Origin: Geobacteraceae bacterium
GTDB lineage: Bacteria > Desulfobacterota > Desulfuromonadia > Geobacterales > Geobacteraceae
Length of the DNA: 61,308 nt
NCBI GenBank assembly: GCA_009773645.1
Contig: WSYB01000022.1
Span: forward strand, 55,792-117,099
Direction: 5' to 3'
Below are positions 51,159 to 60,558 of the stretch, in pieces. How positions within the stretch are numbered: position 1 is the stretch's first letter; the number at the start of each line of letters is the position of its first letter. The notes beneath the pieces were generated by a model that was not told the DNA's origin, ran no database searches, and worked only from the letters and a program-made list of their open reading frames with translations. Both the position numbers and the translations under genes were made by a program.

Positions 51159-51174
51159 CCAATAAAGTTAATTG

Positions 51175-52044
51175 ATGATTAATCTCTTTATCACCATACT
51201 GACCATCTGCGTCTCTCTTGGCTCAACGGCACACGGCCATGAAATCCTGGTTCTCCAGAGTTTGCAGGTCAAGCCGTATGAAGAGGCGTTGCGCGGCTTT
51301 AAAAGCGCCTGCAGCGCCGATATGAGGCGGCTGACAGTCTCCGACATGGAAGGGGCCGACCTCACCAGAACGATCCATGAGGAAAGGCCCGGCCTGATAC
51401 TTGCCATTGGCGCGGACGCCCTCAAAAAGATAAAGCGCATCAAGGATATCCCCATAATTTACCTCATGGTGCTGAATCCCCAGCAGATCGCAGGGGGGGG
51501 GAAAAATATCACCGGCGTCAGCATGAATATCCCGCCGGAGAAGTACCTTGCCCTGCTGAGAAAGATCCTCGCTCCCCCCAAAATGGTCGGCCTCCTCTAT
51601 GACCCCGTCAAAACCGGTTCTTTAGTAAAAAAAGCGCAACAGGCAGCCGGAATGATGGGGATTGAACTGCTGGCAAAGGAGGTGCGCAGGTCCAAGGACG
51701 TGCCGGAACTGCTGAACGGCATGAAAGGGGCGATAAACGCCTTCTGGATGCTCCCCGACACGACCGTCGTGACTCCCGAGACCGTGGAGTTTTTCCTCCT
51801 CTTCTCCCAGGAACACAAGATACCCATACTCACTTTTGCCAATAAATACGTGGAGATGGGGGCGCTCATCTCCCTGGACATCGATGCGTTCGACCTGGGG
51901 AGACAGGCTGGAGAAATGGCAAAAAAGGCGCTGGAAGGAACACCCGTGCGAGACCTGCCGAGGTCGGACGCAAGACGCTCGGTGTTGAAAATCAACCGTA
52001 ATGTGGCAAGGAAACTGGGCATAAACCCCGATACTATCGAATGA
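51175..52044 (+). CDS. ABC_sub_bind family periplasmic binding protein
   Basis: A 289-residue protein with a signal peptide (MINLFITILTICVSLGSTAHG). The family (PF04392) is recognised by VLQSLQVKPYEEALRGFKSA, GLILAIGADALKKIKRIKDI, PIIYLMVLNPQQIAGGGKNI, TGVSMNIPPEKYLALLRKIL and DAFDLGRQAGEMAKKALEGT. It lies 16 bases after the TonB receptor gene and 25 bases before a sensor kinase gene, with no permease or ATPase gene. It may therefore serve as a ligand-binding partner of the kinase rather than a transporter subunit (inference). Confidence 0.88.
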   Translation: MINLFITILTICVSLGSTAHGHEILVLQSLQVKPYEEALRGFKSACSADMRRLTVSDMEGADLTRTIHEERPGLILAIGADALKKIKRIKDIPIIYLMVLNPQQIAGGGKNITGVSMNIPPEKYLALLRKILAPPKMVGLLYDPVKTGSLVKKAQQAAGMMGIELLAKEVRRSKDVPELLNGMKGAINAFWMLPDTTVVTPETVEFFLLFSQEHKIPILTFANKYVEMGALISLDIDAFDLGRQAGEMAKKALEGTPVRDLPRSDARRSVLKINRNVARKLGINPDTIE

Positions 52045-52069
52045 ATAGCGATCAACAGGGATCGAACGG

Positions 52070-54112
52070 ATGAGATTTTCATATCCCCTGCACAGTTTGA
52101 GGGAAAGTTTCCAGGCCAAGGTCTTTTTCATATCGACGCTTTTCGTTGTGGCCGTCTCTTTTTCTTTCGTTATATTCTTCACCCAGCACGATAAAAAATC
52201 CCAGACCGATCAACTTGTCAGGCAGGGGGAATTGCTCGCAAGCCTCCTTGCCCACAACAGCAGGCTCGGAGTCTTTGCGGCAAACGGTGCGATGCTGAAT
52301 GAAGCGGCTGACGGCATCATGCAACATAAGGACGTCCTTTCCGTCGTTATTTTCAACGCATCCGGGCAACTGCTTGCCCATAAGACCAGACCCGGCTATG
52401 AAAAACGTACAGGGGCTCTCTTAAAGGATACCGGGAGCGCGGGAAAAATCGCTTCCCTCGCGCAGAAGCTTCAACTCTCTGCTCACTTTCACGGCACGGA
52501 CACAATCGAAATCTTTGCCCCGGTCTTGTCCAGAGCCGGTTACACGTCGGCGGAAGCCCTCTTTTTCCGTGAACAGCCAACCCATGCGAAAGATAACGTC
52601 ATCGGCCTGGTAGGAATCATTCTGGACAAGGAGGGCCTGAATAAAAGGCTCCACAGTCTGGTATTATTCGCCGTTCTGATTATGGCTGTCTTTTTGCTGA
52701 TCGGTTCCCTGGTTGCCTATCTGATGGCCAGGGGGATCACCAAGCCGCTTAACAATCTGATGGAAGGGGTTAACGCCCTCGGTTCGAAAGGCATTTTCAG
52801 GAAGGTTTCCATTGAAACAGGGGATGAGATAGGAAAAGTCGCCATGGCCTTCAATAAAATGATCGACTCCCTGGAACGCAGAGAAGTTGAAAAACGGCAG
52901 CTGGAAGAGCAACTGAGGCATGCCCAGAAAATGGAGGCCAAGGAGGAATGGGAGCGGACCTTCGACACCGTGCCCGACCTTGTAGCCATCCTTGACAGGG
53001 AATATCGCATTGTGCGCATTAATAAGGCCATGGCGGACCGTCTGGTGATTTCCAAGGAAGATGCGATCGGTCTGAAGTGTCATGAACTCTTCCACGGCTC
53101 CGCATCGCCTCACGAACTCTGTCTTTGCGCCGAAAACCGTGCCGGCGGCGAGACGTACGAGGCGGAAATCCACGAAGAAAAACTCGACTGTTATTTCTGG
53201 ATAACGGTTTCCCCTTTAAAGAGGAATGACGGAGAAGTTATCGGCTCCGTCCATATGGCGCGTGACATAACCCAGCGCAAGCGAGCCGAAGCGGAGAAGA
53301 AAGCGATTCAGGCCAAGCTGATCCAGACCAACAAAATGACGTCGCTCGGCCTCCTCGTATCGGGCCTTGCCCACGAAGTCAACAACCCCAACAACAATAT
53401 CATGTTCACCGCCCATCTCCTTGCCAAGTCCTGGAAAGACGCCGAACCGATCCTCGACAGATACTACCGTGAAGAAGGGGACTTCCGAATCGGAGGACAC
53501 CTGTTTTCCCAAGTGCGGGATACTCTGCCCCACCACATTACAGGAATAACGGAAAATTCCCGCCGCATCGAAGGGATCATCAAAAACCTGAAGAACTTCG
53601 TGCGCAAGGGGAAAGCCGACCTTAATTCACCCATGGATGTCAACCGTACCGTATCCGTCGCCGCTTCCATTCTCAACAACCAGATAAGGAAATATACCGG
53701 GCATTTCAAGCTTTGTTTGACCGAAGGCCTGCCGACAACCAGGGGGAATCCGCAGCAAATAGAACAGGTTGTCATCAACCTTATCATGAACGCGCTCCAG
53801 GCGCTCCCGGACAAAGAGCGGGCGGTCCGGGTCTCCACGTCGCTTGACAGTCATGGGGGGTTTGTCATCGTGGAAGTCCATGATGAAGGGTGCGGCATGC
53901 CCAGGGAGGTCAGGGAGAGAATTTTCGAACCCTTTTTCTCCACGAAGCTGGAGAGCGGAGGGACCGGCCTCGGGCTCGCCATTTCCAACTTTATCATCAC
54001 GGAACACAAAGGCCTGTTGGAGTTTGATTCCGAACCCGGAAAAGGAACGACCGCAGTTATCAAGTTGCCGCTGGGAGAGGGACCAAAAGGTTCGAGGTTC
54101 GAACAATATTAA
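52070..54112 (+). CDS. Membrane sensor histidine kinase
   Basis: A 680-residue kinase. A first membrane helix (FFISTLFVVAVSFSFVIFF) leads to a periplasmic domain of about 160 residues, then a second helix (LVLFAVLIMAVFLLIGSLVA). The cytoplasmic part has HAMP (ARGITKPLNNLMEGVNALGS), a PAS domain (DTVPDLVAILDREYRIVRIN) with cysteines in CHELFHGSASPHELCLCAEN, the H-box GLAHEVNNPNNN with the phosphohistidine H435, and the ATPase boxes INLIMNALQALP, DEGCGMP and GGTGLGLAIS. It probably phosphorylates the sigma-54 activator encoded 12 bases downstream and may sense the ligand bound by the preceding periplasmic protein. Confidence 0.93.
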   Translation: MRFSYPLHSLRESFQAKVFFISTLFVVAVSFSFVIFFTQHDKKSQTDQLVRQGELLASLLAHNSRLGVFAANGAMLNEAADGIMQHKDVLSVVIFNASGQLLAHKTRPGYEKRTGALLKDTGSAGKIASLAQKLQLSAHFHGTDTIEIFAPVLSRAGYTSAEALFFREQPTHAKDNVIGLVGIILDKEGLNKRLHSLVLFAVLIMAVFLLIGSLVAYLMARGITKPLNNLMEGVNALGSKGIFRKVSIETGDEIGKVAMAFNKMIDSLERREVEKRQLEEQLRHAQKMEAKEEWERTFDTVPDLVAILDREYRIVRINKAMADRLVISKEDAIGLKCHELFHGSASPHELCLCAENRAGGETYEAEIHEEKLDCYFWITVSPLKRNDGEVIGSVHMARDITQRKRAEAEKKAIQAKLIQTNKMTSLGLLVSGLAHEVNNPNNNIMFTAHLLAKSWKDAEPILDRYYREEGDFRIGGHLFSQVRDTLPHHITGITENSRRIEGIIKNLKNFVRKGKADLNSPMDVNRTVSVAASILNNQIRKYTGHFKLCLTEGLPTTRGNPQQIEQVVINLIMNALQALPDKERAVRVSTSLDSHGGFVIVEVHDEGCGMPREVRERIFEPFFSTKLESGGTGLGLAISNFIITEHKGLLEFDSEPGKGTTAVIKLPLGEGPKGSRFEQY

Positions 54113-54124
54113 AGAGGATAGCGC

Positions 54125-55570
54125 ATGAACCATGCAAGCAATTCGCACCTTCCGGTCCTCCTTGTTGACGACGAGCCGGAGATTCTTGTTCTCACCAAAA
54201 TGACCCTCGGCAGCGAAGGGATATACAACGTCCTGACGATTGACGACAGCCGCAAGGTCATCCCGCTTCTGGAAAAAGAGAAGGTATCGGCAATCATCCT
54301 CGACCTCATGATGCCGTATCTATCCGGGACCGAACTCCTGGCAAGCATTGCCGGCAACTTTCCCGACATTCCGGTTATCGTCATGACCGCCGCTGACGAA
54401 GTGGAAACAGCCGTAGAGTGTTTGAAAACAGGGGCATTTGATTACCTCCTTAAACCTGTGGACCCGAACCGTCTCGTATCGGCTGTGCAAAAAGCCATCA
54501 AGCTGAATTCCCTCGAGAATGAAGTATCCTCCCTCAAGGAGTATCTCCTCACGGGCCGTCTTGAACACGCAGAGGCGTTTGCGGAGATCATAACCTGCAG
54601 CAGGAAGATGCGGGCAATTTTTCAGTATGCCGAGGTGATATCAAAGTCCCTGCATCCGATTTTAATAACCGGCGAAACCGGTGTGGGCAAGGACCTGATG
54701 GCCAACGCCATATACAAACTGAGCGGCGTGAAAGGCCCCTTCATAACCGTTAACGTAGCCGGCCTCGATGATGTCGTATTTTCCGATACCCTCTTCGGGC
54801 ACAAAAGGGGGGCGTTTACCGGAGCAAATTCGCCACGGGAGGGTCTCATCAGTAAAGCCGCCGGCGGCACCCTGTTTCTCGACGAAATCGGCGATCTCAA
54901 TCCCCTGTCCCAGGTCAAACTTCTGCGCCTTTTGCAGGGACAGGATTACTATCCCCTGGGATCGGATGTTCTGAAATCGAGCGATGCACGCATTATCGTC
55001 GCCACAAACCACGACCTCCCGCGATTGATTGCCGCGGGGGAATTCCGCAAGGATCTCTACTACCGCCTCTGCGCCTACCAGATTCATATCCCGCCCCTCA
55101 GCGAACGGCCGGAGGATTTGCCTCTGCTTCTCCATCATTTTATTGAGAAAGCGGCAACATCTCTCAACAAAGCAAAACCGGTCCCCTCTCCCCGCTTGCT
55201 GACGCACCTTGAAGCCAGTCTGTTTCCGGGCAACGTCCGGGAACTCCAGGCCATGGTTTATGATGCCGTTGCCCGTCACCGGACCGGCATGCTCTCCCTT
55301 GAAAGTTTCCCCGGCATGAGAAAAACCGCTGCTGCAAGAGCCGTCACCGCGGTTTCTGCCGCGGCCAAAGATGCTGATGAGCTCTGGAAGCTTTTCGGCA
55401 GGTTTCCAACGATCGAGGAGATGGAAGAATATATGGTCACAACGGCAATGAAACTTGCCGACGGCAAACAGGGCTTTGCCGCTTCACTTTTGGGCATCAC
55501 TCGACAGGGTCTTTACAAACGGATAAAACATTCGAAAATATCAAATTCCCCAAAGATAAACGGCAAGTAG
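54125..55570 (+). CDS. Sigma-54-dependent response regulator (NtrC family)
   Basis: A 481-residue enhancer-binding protein. The receiver has the phosphoacceptor D60 in IILDLMMPYLSG and the acidic pocket VDDEPEI. The AAA+ domain shows Walker A (ITGETGVGKDLMANAI), the sigma-54 contact GAFTGA (KRGAFTGANSPREG), Walker B (GGTLFLDEIGDL) and the arginine finger region FRKDLYYRLCAYQI. The C-terminal Fis-type helix-turn-helix is ASLLGITRQGLYKRIKH. With the preceding kinase it forms a two-component system whose targets would need a sigma-54 promoter, such as the one at 49253-49268 (inference). Confidence 0.95.
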   Translation: MNHASNSHLPVLLVDDEPEILVLTKMTLGSEGIYNVLTIDDSRKVIPLLEKEKVSAIILDLMMPYLSGTELLASIAGNFPDIPVIVMTAADEVETAVECLKTGAFDYLLKPVDPNRLVSAVQKAIKLNSLENEVSSLKEYLLTGRLEHAEAFAEIITCSRKMRAIFQYAEVISKSLHPILITGETGVGKDLMANAIYKLSGVKGPFITVNVAGLDDVVFSDTLFGHKRGAFTGANSPREGLISKAAGGTLFLDEIGDLNPLSQVKLLRLLQGQDYYPLGSDVLKSSDARIIVATNHDLPRLIAAGEFRKDLYYRLCAYQIHIPPLSERPEDLPLLLHHFIEKAATSLNKAKPVPSPRLLTHLEASLFPGNVRELQAMVYDAVARHRTGMLSLESFPGMRKTAAARAVTAVSAAAKDADELWKLFGRFPTIEEMEEYMVTTAMKLADGKQGFAASLLGITRQGLYKRIKHSKISNSPKINGK

Positions 55571-55669
55571 CAGCTCATCCACCTGTGCCCGTCCATGGTT
55601 TTGTGATATTTTTTCTTGTTTTTTCAATACTTGCCTGATATTTTAGCAGACTTCACACAGGAATGACCG

Positions 55670-55891
55670 GTGACCTGTAAACGATATTTTCACATCACGG
55701 GCCGCGATCTGGTTTACCTCAAATTCATCATGGAAGCCTACGAAGGGGTTGCAACCTTGAGCACGGCGGACAAAAGGAACGGGGTCGTCGTGATCGCATA
55801 CAGCGATTTTTTTGCAGAAACGGTGAACGATTTGCTGGCAACATTACGGGAGGAAATATCCCTGGTTGAAGTTGAAGAGCCATCGAAATAA
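55670..55891 (+). CDS. DUF4911 domain protein
   Basis: A 73-residue protein: YFHITGRDLVYLKFIMEAYE, GVATLSTADKRNGVVVIAYS and FFAETVNDLLATLREEISLV. It fits the DUF4911 family of small single-domain proteins with no known function. The start is GTG 55670 with AGGA upstream. It ends 30 bases before tldD on the same strand, and I recall this pairing in related genomes, so a role linked to TldD is possible. Confidence 0.78.
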   Translation: MTCKRYFHITGRDLVYLKFIMEAYEGVATLSTADKRNGVVVIAYSDFFAETVNDLLATLREEISLVEVEEPSK

Positions 55892-55921
55892 AAAATCTGT
55901 CATCCAGAGGGACCGTTTACC

Positions 55922-57304
55922 ATGCTTGAAAACTTTGATATTTCCAGAATTTTGCGCAAGGCTTTGGGTAATGGCGGTGAATTTGCCGACATTTATTTTG
56001 AAGAGGGTTCTTCCTCCGCCATAGTCTGCGAAGACGGCAAAATCGAAAAGGTACTGGCCGCCACCGACCGGGGGGTCGGCATCAGGGTCATCTCCGATCT
56101 GCGAACCGCTTACGCCTTTACCAACGAGGTCACGGAAGTCGCCATTCTCTCCCTGGCGGAGACGGTAAGCAAGGCGGTAAAGGGGAATCAATTCGCCGGG
56201 GAGATCGACCTGCGGCAGAAGCAGGTGGGAGCCGGTTTTCCCATCAAACTTCCCCCGTCCCGCGTCCCCCTGCAAGAAAAGGTTGCCCTGGTATACCGGG
56301 CTGAACGGACCGCCCGCGGAGCCGACGAAAGAATCCGGCAGGTGTTGGCGGTTTATCGGGACGGCAACGTCAGGACACAGACAGCCAACTCGCTGGGGGA
56401 ATTTATCGAAACCGGCCGCACCGGCACGGTATTCATGGTGCAGGTGGTAGCCGCACAGGGGGACGTCATCCAGACAGGATACGAGCCGATCGGAGGCTTC
56501 CGGGGCTTCGAAATCTTTCAGGAGAAAAGCCCCGAAGAGATCGCCTTAAATGCGGCGCGGCGGGCGGTCATGATGCTCACGGCCCGCAAAGCCCCGGCAG
56601 GACTGATGCCGGTGGTTCTTTCGTCTGAGGCTGGAGGCACCATGGTCCACGAAGCCATCGGGCACGGACTGGAAGCCGATCTGGCCCAGTCCGGGATGTC
56701 GGTCTATACCGGGAAAGCCGGGACGCAGGTCGCTTCCCCTCTGGTCTCCGTCATTGACGACGCCACCATTCCCAACGCCCGCGGCTCTTTCTCCTTCGAC
56801 GATGAAGGCACTGCGGGGCAAAGGACCGTCCTGGTGGAAAAAGGCATTCTGAAGGGGTACATGTACGACCGGCTTACCGCCATGAAAGACGGCTGCGCCT
56901 CCACCGGCAACGGCAGGCGGGAATCGTACCAGACAAAACCGATCGTGCGGATGTCCAACACCCTTATCTCGCCGGGCGACACAGACCCTGCGTCGATAAT
57001 CCGCGGCGTGGAGCAGGGCCTTTTTGTCAGGAAGATGGGAGGAGGTCAGGTCAACACGGTCAATGGTGACTTTGTGTTTGAAGTATCCGAAGGATACTTG
57101 ATCGAAAAGGGAACCATCGGCGAACCGGTTCGTGGAGCCACCCTCACCGGCAACGGACCGGATGTGCTGAAAAGGGTGGAAAAAGTCGGCAACGACTTGG
57201 GCTTCGGCATCGGAACCTGCGGCAAGGACGGACAAGGGGTGCCGGTTTCAGACGCCCAGCCGACCATGCTTATCTCTGAAATCACCGTAGGCGGAGCGGC
57301 CTGA
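55922..57304 (+). CDS. tldD: Metalloprotease TldD
   Basis: A 460-residue protein of the TldD/PmbA family, which cleaves unfolded or modified small peptides (CcdA, microcin B17 in E. coli). It has the zinc motif HEAIGHG (H243, E244, H248) in GTMVHEAIGHGLEADL, the C-terminal IGTCGKDGQGVPVSDAQPTM, and the N-terminal EFADIYFEEGSSSAIVCEDG. The usual partner TldE/PmbA is not in the window. The proximity to a RiPP-like locus, about 7 kb away, is notable, because TldD/E proteins trim modified peptides, but nothing shows a direct link. Confidence 0.94.
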   Translation: MLENFDISRILRKALGNGGEFADIYFEEGSSSAIVCEDGKIEKVLAATDRGVGIRVISDLRTAYAFTNEVTEVAILSLAETVSKAVKGNQFAGEIDLRQKQVGAGFPIKLPPSRVPLQEKVALVYRAERTARGADERIRQVLAVYRDGNVRTQTANSLGEFIETGRTGTVFMVQVVAAQGDVIQTGYEPIGGFRGFEIFQEKSPEEIALNAARRAVMMLTARKAPAGLMPVVLSSEAGGTMVHEAIGHGLEADLAQSGMSVYTGKAGTQVASPLVSVIDDATIPNARGSFSFDDEGTAGQRTVLVEKGILKGYMYDRLTAMKDGCASTGNGRRESYQTKPIVRMSNTLISPGDTDPASIIRGVEQGLFVRKMGGGQVNTVNGDFVFEVSEGYLIEKGTIGEPVRGATLTGNGPDVLKRVEKVGNDLGFGIGTCGKDGQGVPVSDAQPTMLISEITVGGAA

Positions 57305-57309
57305 CGGCG

Positions 57310-57384
57310 GTTCAACGTTCTAAGTTCTATGTTCGACGTTCGAAGTTTGAAGCCTAGGACCTCGCACCCCGAACCTCGAACCTG
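57310..57384. repeat. GTTCTAAGTTCTATGTTC and CGAACCTCGAACCT repeats before the GGDEF gene
   Basis: ACGTTCTAAGTTCTATGTTC with GACGTTCGAAG is followed by CCTCGCACCCCGAACCTCGA. Units match those at 34560 and 44372. Confidence 0.65.
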
Positions 57385-57400
57385 TTTTTTTAGCCAGGGA

Positions 57401-59470
57401 ATGACCGTGTTTAATGATACATCATCAAAATCTCACCATGCAGAGCTTCTGGAAACCCTCAAAAGGTACAGCTTCCTGTCCGGTTACAACCTGGCGTTTT
57501 ATTGCCGTCATGGTGGGGGAGAAGCACCCCTCCCCCGAGACTGGCAATTGTGCAGGGTGGATGAAGGGCCCCCGCTCTGCAGCAGGCTATGCCCCTCCGT
57601 CATCGACAAAATCGTCAATACCGCCGTCAGCAGCAACAAGCCGAAGGTCTTCCGGTGCCCTGCGGGGCTTGTCGGTTTTGCCGTCCCGATGCGCTCCTCT
57701 GCCGGACAATTCCATTGCCTGATCGGCGGCGGAGTGAGGGAGAAGTCCCTCGACCTGTATCGGATTGAAGCGCTGGCAAAGACCGAAAACATCAACCCCT
57801 TCACCCTGCTGGAACAACTGCAGAACCTTCCCATCACCACAGAAAAGGCCGTTGAGGAGACGGCTGACCGTGTGAGCGGAGTGGTCGCCTCTCTGCTGTC
57901 CGCCGGGGCGGATACCCCCCCCGCAGATAAACTGACGGAAAAGCTCCATGCCGTCGTGGCAATCTCCGCCGGGATCGACAAGGCAAAGACAGCGGCCGAA
58001 ACGATTTCCCTTTTGTGCGAGACCATCGGGCTCCTTTTCGACATCCCGGGGATCGCCGCGGCGCTGCCTGACGATGGGAATGAAGGGTTTTCTCTGCAAG
58101 GAGCCTGGGGGTTCCCCATAGCACATGAACGGCTCACGACTGCCACGTTGCACAGATTCGTTCCCGGGAACCCGACCGGCAAGTCGGTCCTGTCAGGGGA
58201 AGAGATCAATGAACTCTTCCCGGGAACAGATGCCCAAAGTGCCCTATGCTTCCCGCTCGCAGCTCATGGAGAACCCGTCGGATTAGTGGTCCTGTTCAAC
58301 AGCGATCTCAAGGCCGGCGATGATCTTCTGGTGGAACTCCTGACCGGCAGGGCAGCAACCAGACTCACCGTGTTGAAGCGGGAAGAAGAGTTCACTCGGG
58401 AGAGCGCACTTTCCGGCAGGCTTTTGACCATGGTTAATTCCCTGACGCTTGCCGAGGGAAAAGAAGAGCTCTGTCACCGCATTCTGGAGATGGGAACCGA
58501 GCTGGTCTACGCCTCCTGCGGCTCCCTGATGCTCATCGATGAAAGCGGAGAGACCCTGCGCATCGAATCGGCCATCGGGATGAACCGGCAGCTGGCCAGG
58601 ATCATGAACGTTAGAAAAGGGAACGGCATTGCCGGCAGAGTGGCCGCCGGCGGTCACCCCATGGTGGTAAACGATATTGAAAAAGATGAACGGATTGCGG
58701 CTCCCAACCGTCCCCGGTTCAAGACCAAATCCTTTATCAGCATGCCGCTGACGTTCAAGGGAGAAACGCTGGGGGTCCTGAACCTTTCCGACAAGAAAAA
58801 CCAGGGGATATTCACCGAAGCCGATCTGGATATCCTTTCACCCCTTGTCAGCCACGCCGCGTCAATGATCCAGCGAGCCAGTTCCCATGAAAGCATTGAG
58901 CTTCTGGAACGGCTCTCCATAACAGACCCTTTGACCGAGCTTTACAACCGCCGATTCCTCGAAAAGCGGATGGAAGAAGAGTTAAGCCGCAGTCTGCGCA
59001 ACGGGCTCCACCTTACCGTCATGCTCATGGACCTCGACAACTTTAAGACCTACAACGATCTCTGCGGCCATATTGCCGGGGACAAGGCCCTGAAAAAGGT
59101 AGCGAAGATACTGCGCGGCTCGGTGAGGGATATGGACGTGGTGACCCGTTACGGCGGAGAAGAGTTCTGTATCCTGCTCCCCGGCGCCTCGAAAAAGGAA
59201 TCGATTTTTGTGGCGGAAAGGATCAGACGCACCATTGAAAACGAGGTCTTTGCCGGGGAGGAGGATTTGCCGCAGGGGCGCCTGACCACGAGCATAGGGA
59301 TATCGTCCTTCCCGGAAGACGGCAGTTCAGCCAACGCCCTGATTGACGCATCCGACATCGCACTCTACCGGGCAAAGTCCGAAGGACGCAACCGCATTGT
59401 AATCTCCAATAGCGCTGCAGACCCGGAAACCAGGGGATTCCCCTCCCCGCTGGTCCAGCGGAAACAGTAA
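57401..59470 (+). CDS. Diguanylate cyclase with GAF-type sensor domains
   Basis: A cytoplasmic 689-residue protein. The N-terminus resembles a PocR-type sensor with a cysteine cluster (LCRVDEGPPLCSRLCPSVID). One or two GAF domains follow (about 180-340 and 350-500: RLLTMVNSLTLAEGKEELCH, MNVRKGNGIAGRVAAGGHPM). The GGDEF domain at about 520-680 has the active site RYGGEEF and an RxxD inhibitory site (RDMD) five residues before it, so it should make c-di-GMP with product inhibition. ATG 57401 is used; GTG 57407 has better spacing to AGGGA. Confidence 0.92.
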   Translation: MTVFNDTSSKSHHAELLETLKRYSFLSGYNLAFYCRHGGGEAPLPRDWQLCRVDEGPPLCSRLCPSVIDKIVNTAVSSNKPKVFRCPAGLVGFAVPMRSSAGQFHCLIGGGVREKSLDLYRIEALAKTENINPFTLLEQLQNLPITTEKAVEETADRVSGVVASLLSAGADTPPADKLTEKLHAVVAISAGIDKAKTAAETISLLCETIGLLFDIPGIAAALPDDGNEGFSLQGAWGFPIAHERLTTATLHRFVPGNPTGKSVLSGEEINELFPGTDAQSALCFPLAAHGEPVGLVVLFNSDLKAGDDLLVELLTGRAATRLTVLKREEEFTRESALSGRLLTMVNSLTLAEGKEELCHRILEMGTELVYASCGSLMLIDESGETLRIESAIGMNRQLARIMNVRKGNGIAGRVAAGGHPMVVNDIEKDERIAAPNRPRFKTKSFISMPLTFKGETLGVLNLSDKKNQGIFTEADLDILSPLVSHAASMIQRASSHESIELLERLSITDPLTELYNRRFLEKRMEEELSRSLRNGLHLTVMLMDLDNFKTYNDLCGHIAGDKALKKVAKILRGSVRDMDVVTRYGGEEFCILLPGASKKESIFVAERIRRTIENEVFAGEEDLPQGRLTTSIGISSFPEDGSSANALIDASDIALYRAKSEGRNRIVISNSAADPETRGFPSPLVQRKQ

Positions 59471-59525
59471 CCCAGCATTTCAAAGAGGACACCAACACAA
59501 TCGACGGAAAAAGGAGAAAGAAGCA

Positions 59526-60098
59526 ATGGGGTTAAAAGGTTCACAGACAGAAAAAAACATTGCAACCGCGTTTGCCGGTGAGAGCCAGGCGAGAAACCGT
59601 TACACTTACTTCGCCGCCAAGGCAAAGGCCGAGGGATACGTGCAGATGGCGGATATTTTCGAGGAAACCGCCAACCAGGAAAGAGAGCACGCCAAGCGCC
59701 TCTTCAAGTTTCTCGAAGGGGGAGAAGTGGAGATCACCGCCTCCTTTCCCGCCGGGGTGATCGGCCCCACCACGGAAAACCTCAAGGCTGCCGCGGCCGG
59801 CGAGCACCATGAGCATACCGAAATGTACCCCGGTTTTGCCGCCGTAGCCCGCGAGGAAGGGTTCGAGGAGATCGCCAGGGTGTTTCTCGCCATCGCCGTC
59901 GCCGAAAAACAGCATGAAAAGCGCTATCTGGACCTCCTGTCCAACATCGAAAACAACCGGGTTTTTCAGAGGGGAGAGCCGACGGTCTGGCGCTGCCGCA
60001 ACTGCGGCTACCTGCACGCCAGTGATGGGGCGCCGGATGTCTGCCCCGCCTGCGCCCATGCGAAAGCCCATTTCGAGATTCTGGGAGAGAATTATTAA
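59526..60098 (+). CDS. rbr: Rubrerythrin
   Basis: A 190-residue peroxide-reducing protein that protects anaerobes from oxidative stress. The ferritin-like di-iron domain has the Glu/His ligands in FAGESQARNRYTYFA, ANQEREHAKRLFKFL and the later VAEKQHEKRYLDLL. The C-terminal rubredoxin domain has WRCRNCGYLHAS and CPACAHAKAHFEIL, two CxxC pairs for one iron. GGAGAAAG precedes the ATG. It is probably a monocistronic unit between the GGDEF gene and a GC-rich hairpin. Confidence 0.95.
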   Translation: MGLKGSQTEKNIATAFAGESQARNRYTYFAAKAKAEGYVQMADIFEETANQEREHAKRLFKFLEGGEVEITASFPAGVIGPTTENLKAAAAGEHHEHTEMYPGFAAVAREEGFEEIARVFLAIAVAEKQHEKRYLDLLSNIENNRVFQRGEPTVWRCRNCGYLHASDGAPDVCPACAHAKAHFEILGENY

Positions 60099-60107
60099 AA
60101 AGTCGAC

Positions 60108-60136
60108 GGCAGGGGCGAGGACTCTACGCCCCTGCC
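60108..60136 (+). terminator. GC-rich hairpin after rubrerythrin
   Basis: GGCAGGGGCG-AGGACTCTA-CGCCCCTGCC is a perfect ten-pair stem nine bases after the stop codon. No T-run follows, so it may act in RNA protection or as a weak terminator. Confidence 0.55.
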
Positions 60137-60159
60137 GGTCATACCACTCTCATCGTCCG

Positions 60160-60312
60160 GCCCGATACTCCTCAATTTCTTCTGCAATCATAACCTCGGA
60201 CATTACCTGAGCCTGCGGCAGTGCCGGGTTTTCTTGAAGAGCACCCGCAACGCCTCAATCCGCTCGTCCCGCCCCTCGTCCTCGGCTATCATCACGATCT
60301 CCACCCGTTGGC
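60160..60312 (-). pseudogene. Possible gene remnant
   Basis: On the minus strand a frame open from at least 60310 reads VEIVMIAEDEGRDERIEALR and VLFKKTRHCRRLR, then stops. An overlapping TAATG begins a 17-codon frame (MSEVMIAEEIEEYRAGR). Both are rich in Glu and Arg with helical character and high GC, unlike the AT-rich DNA to the right. I do not recognise a family. The rest of the 60099-60558 gap is AT-rich, with inverted repeat arms TAACTATCT (60414) and AGATAGTTA (60462). Confidence 0.35.
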
Positions 60313-60558
60313 CTGAACAAGGAGAACCCTTTGACTTAATTCATGAGAAATTGTATATTTCACCAGGCCCTGGAATCGAAAAAATCCGCGATTGGGATAT
60401 TAGTCTGAAAAGATAACTATCTAATATAGTATATTATACTTGGATATAATCTATATTTTTAAGATAGTTACGTCATCATGAAATTCTTGCCCATTATTTT
60501 GTGAAAAATGGGTAGTTGAGCAGGGGTTATTTAATAAGTAGTTGTCATGGAGAAATAG

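Noticed and set aside
60234-60416. A 60-codon plus-strand frame before the HEPN-like gene
   Set aside because: It crosses the border between GC-rich remnant DNA and AT-rich DNA, lacks a ribosome site and shows no domain.
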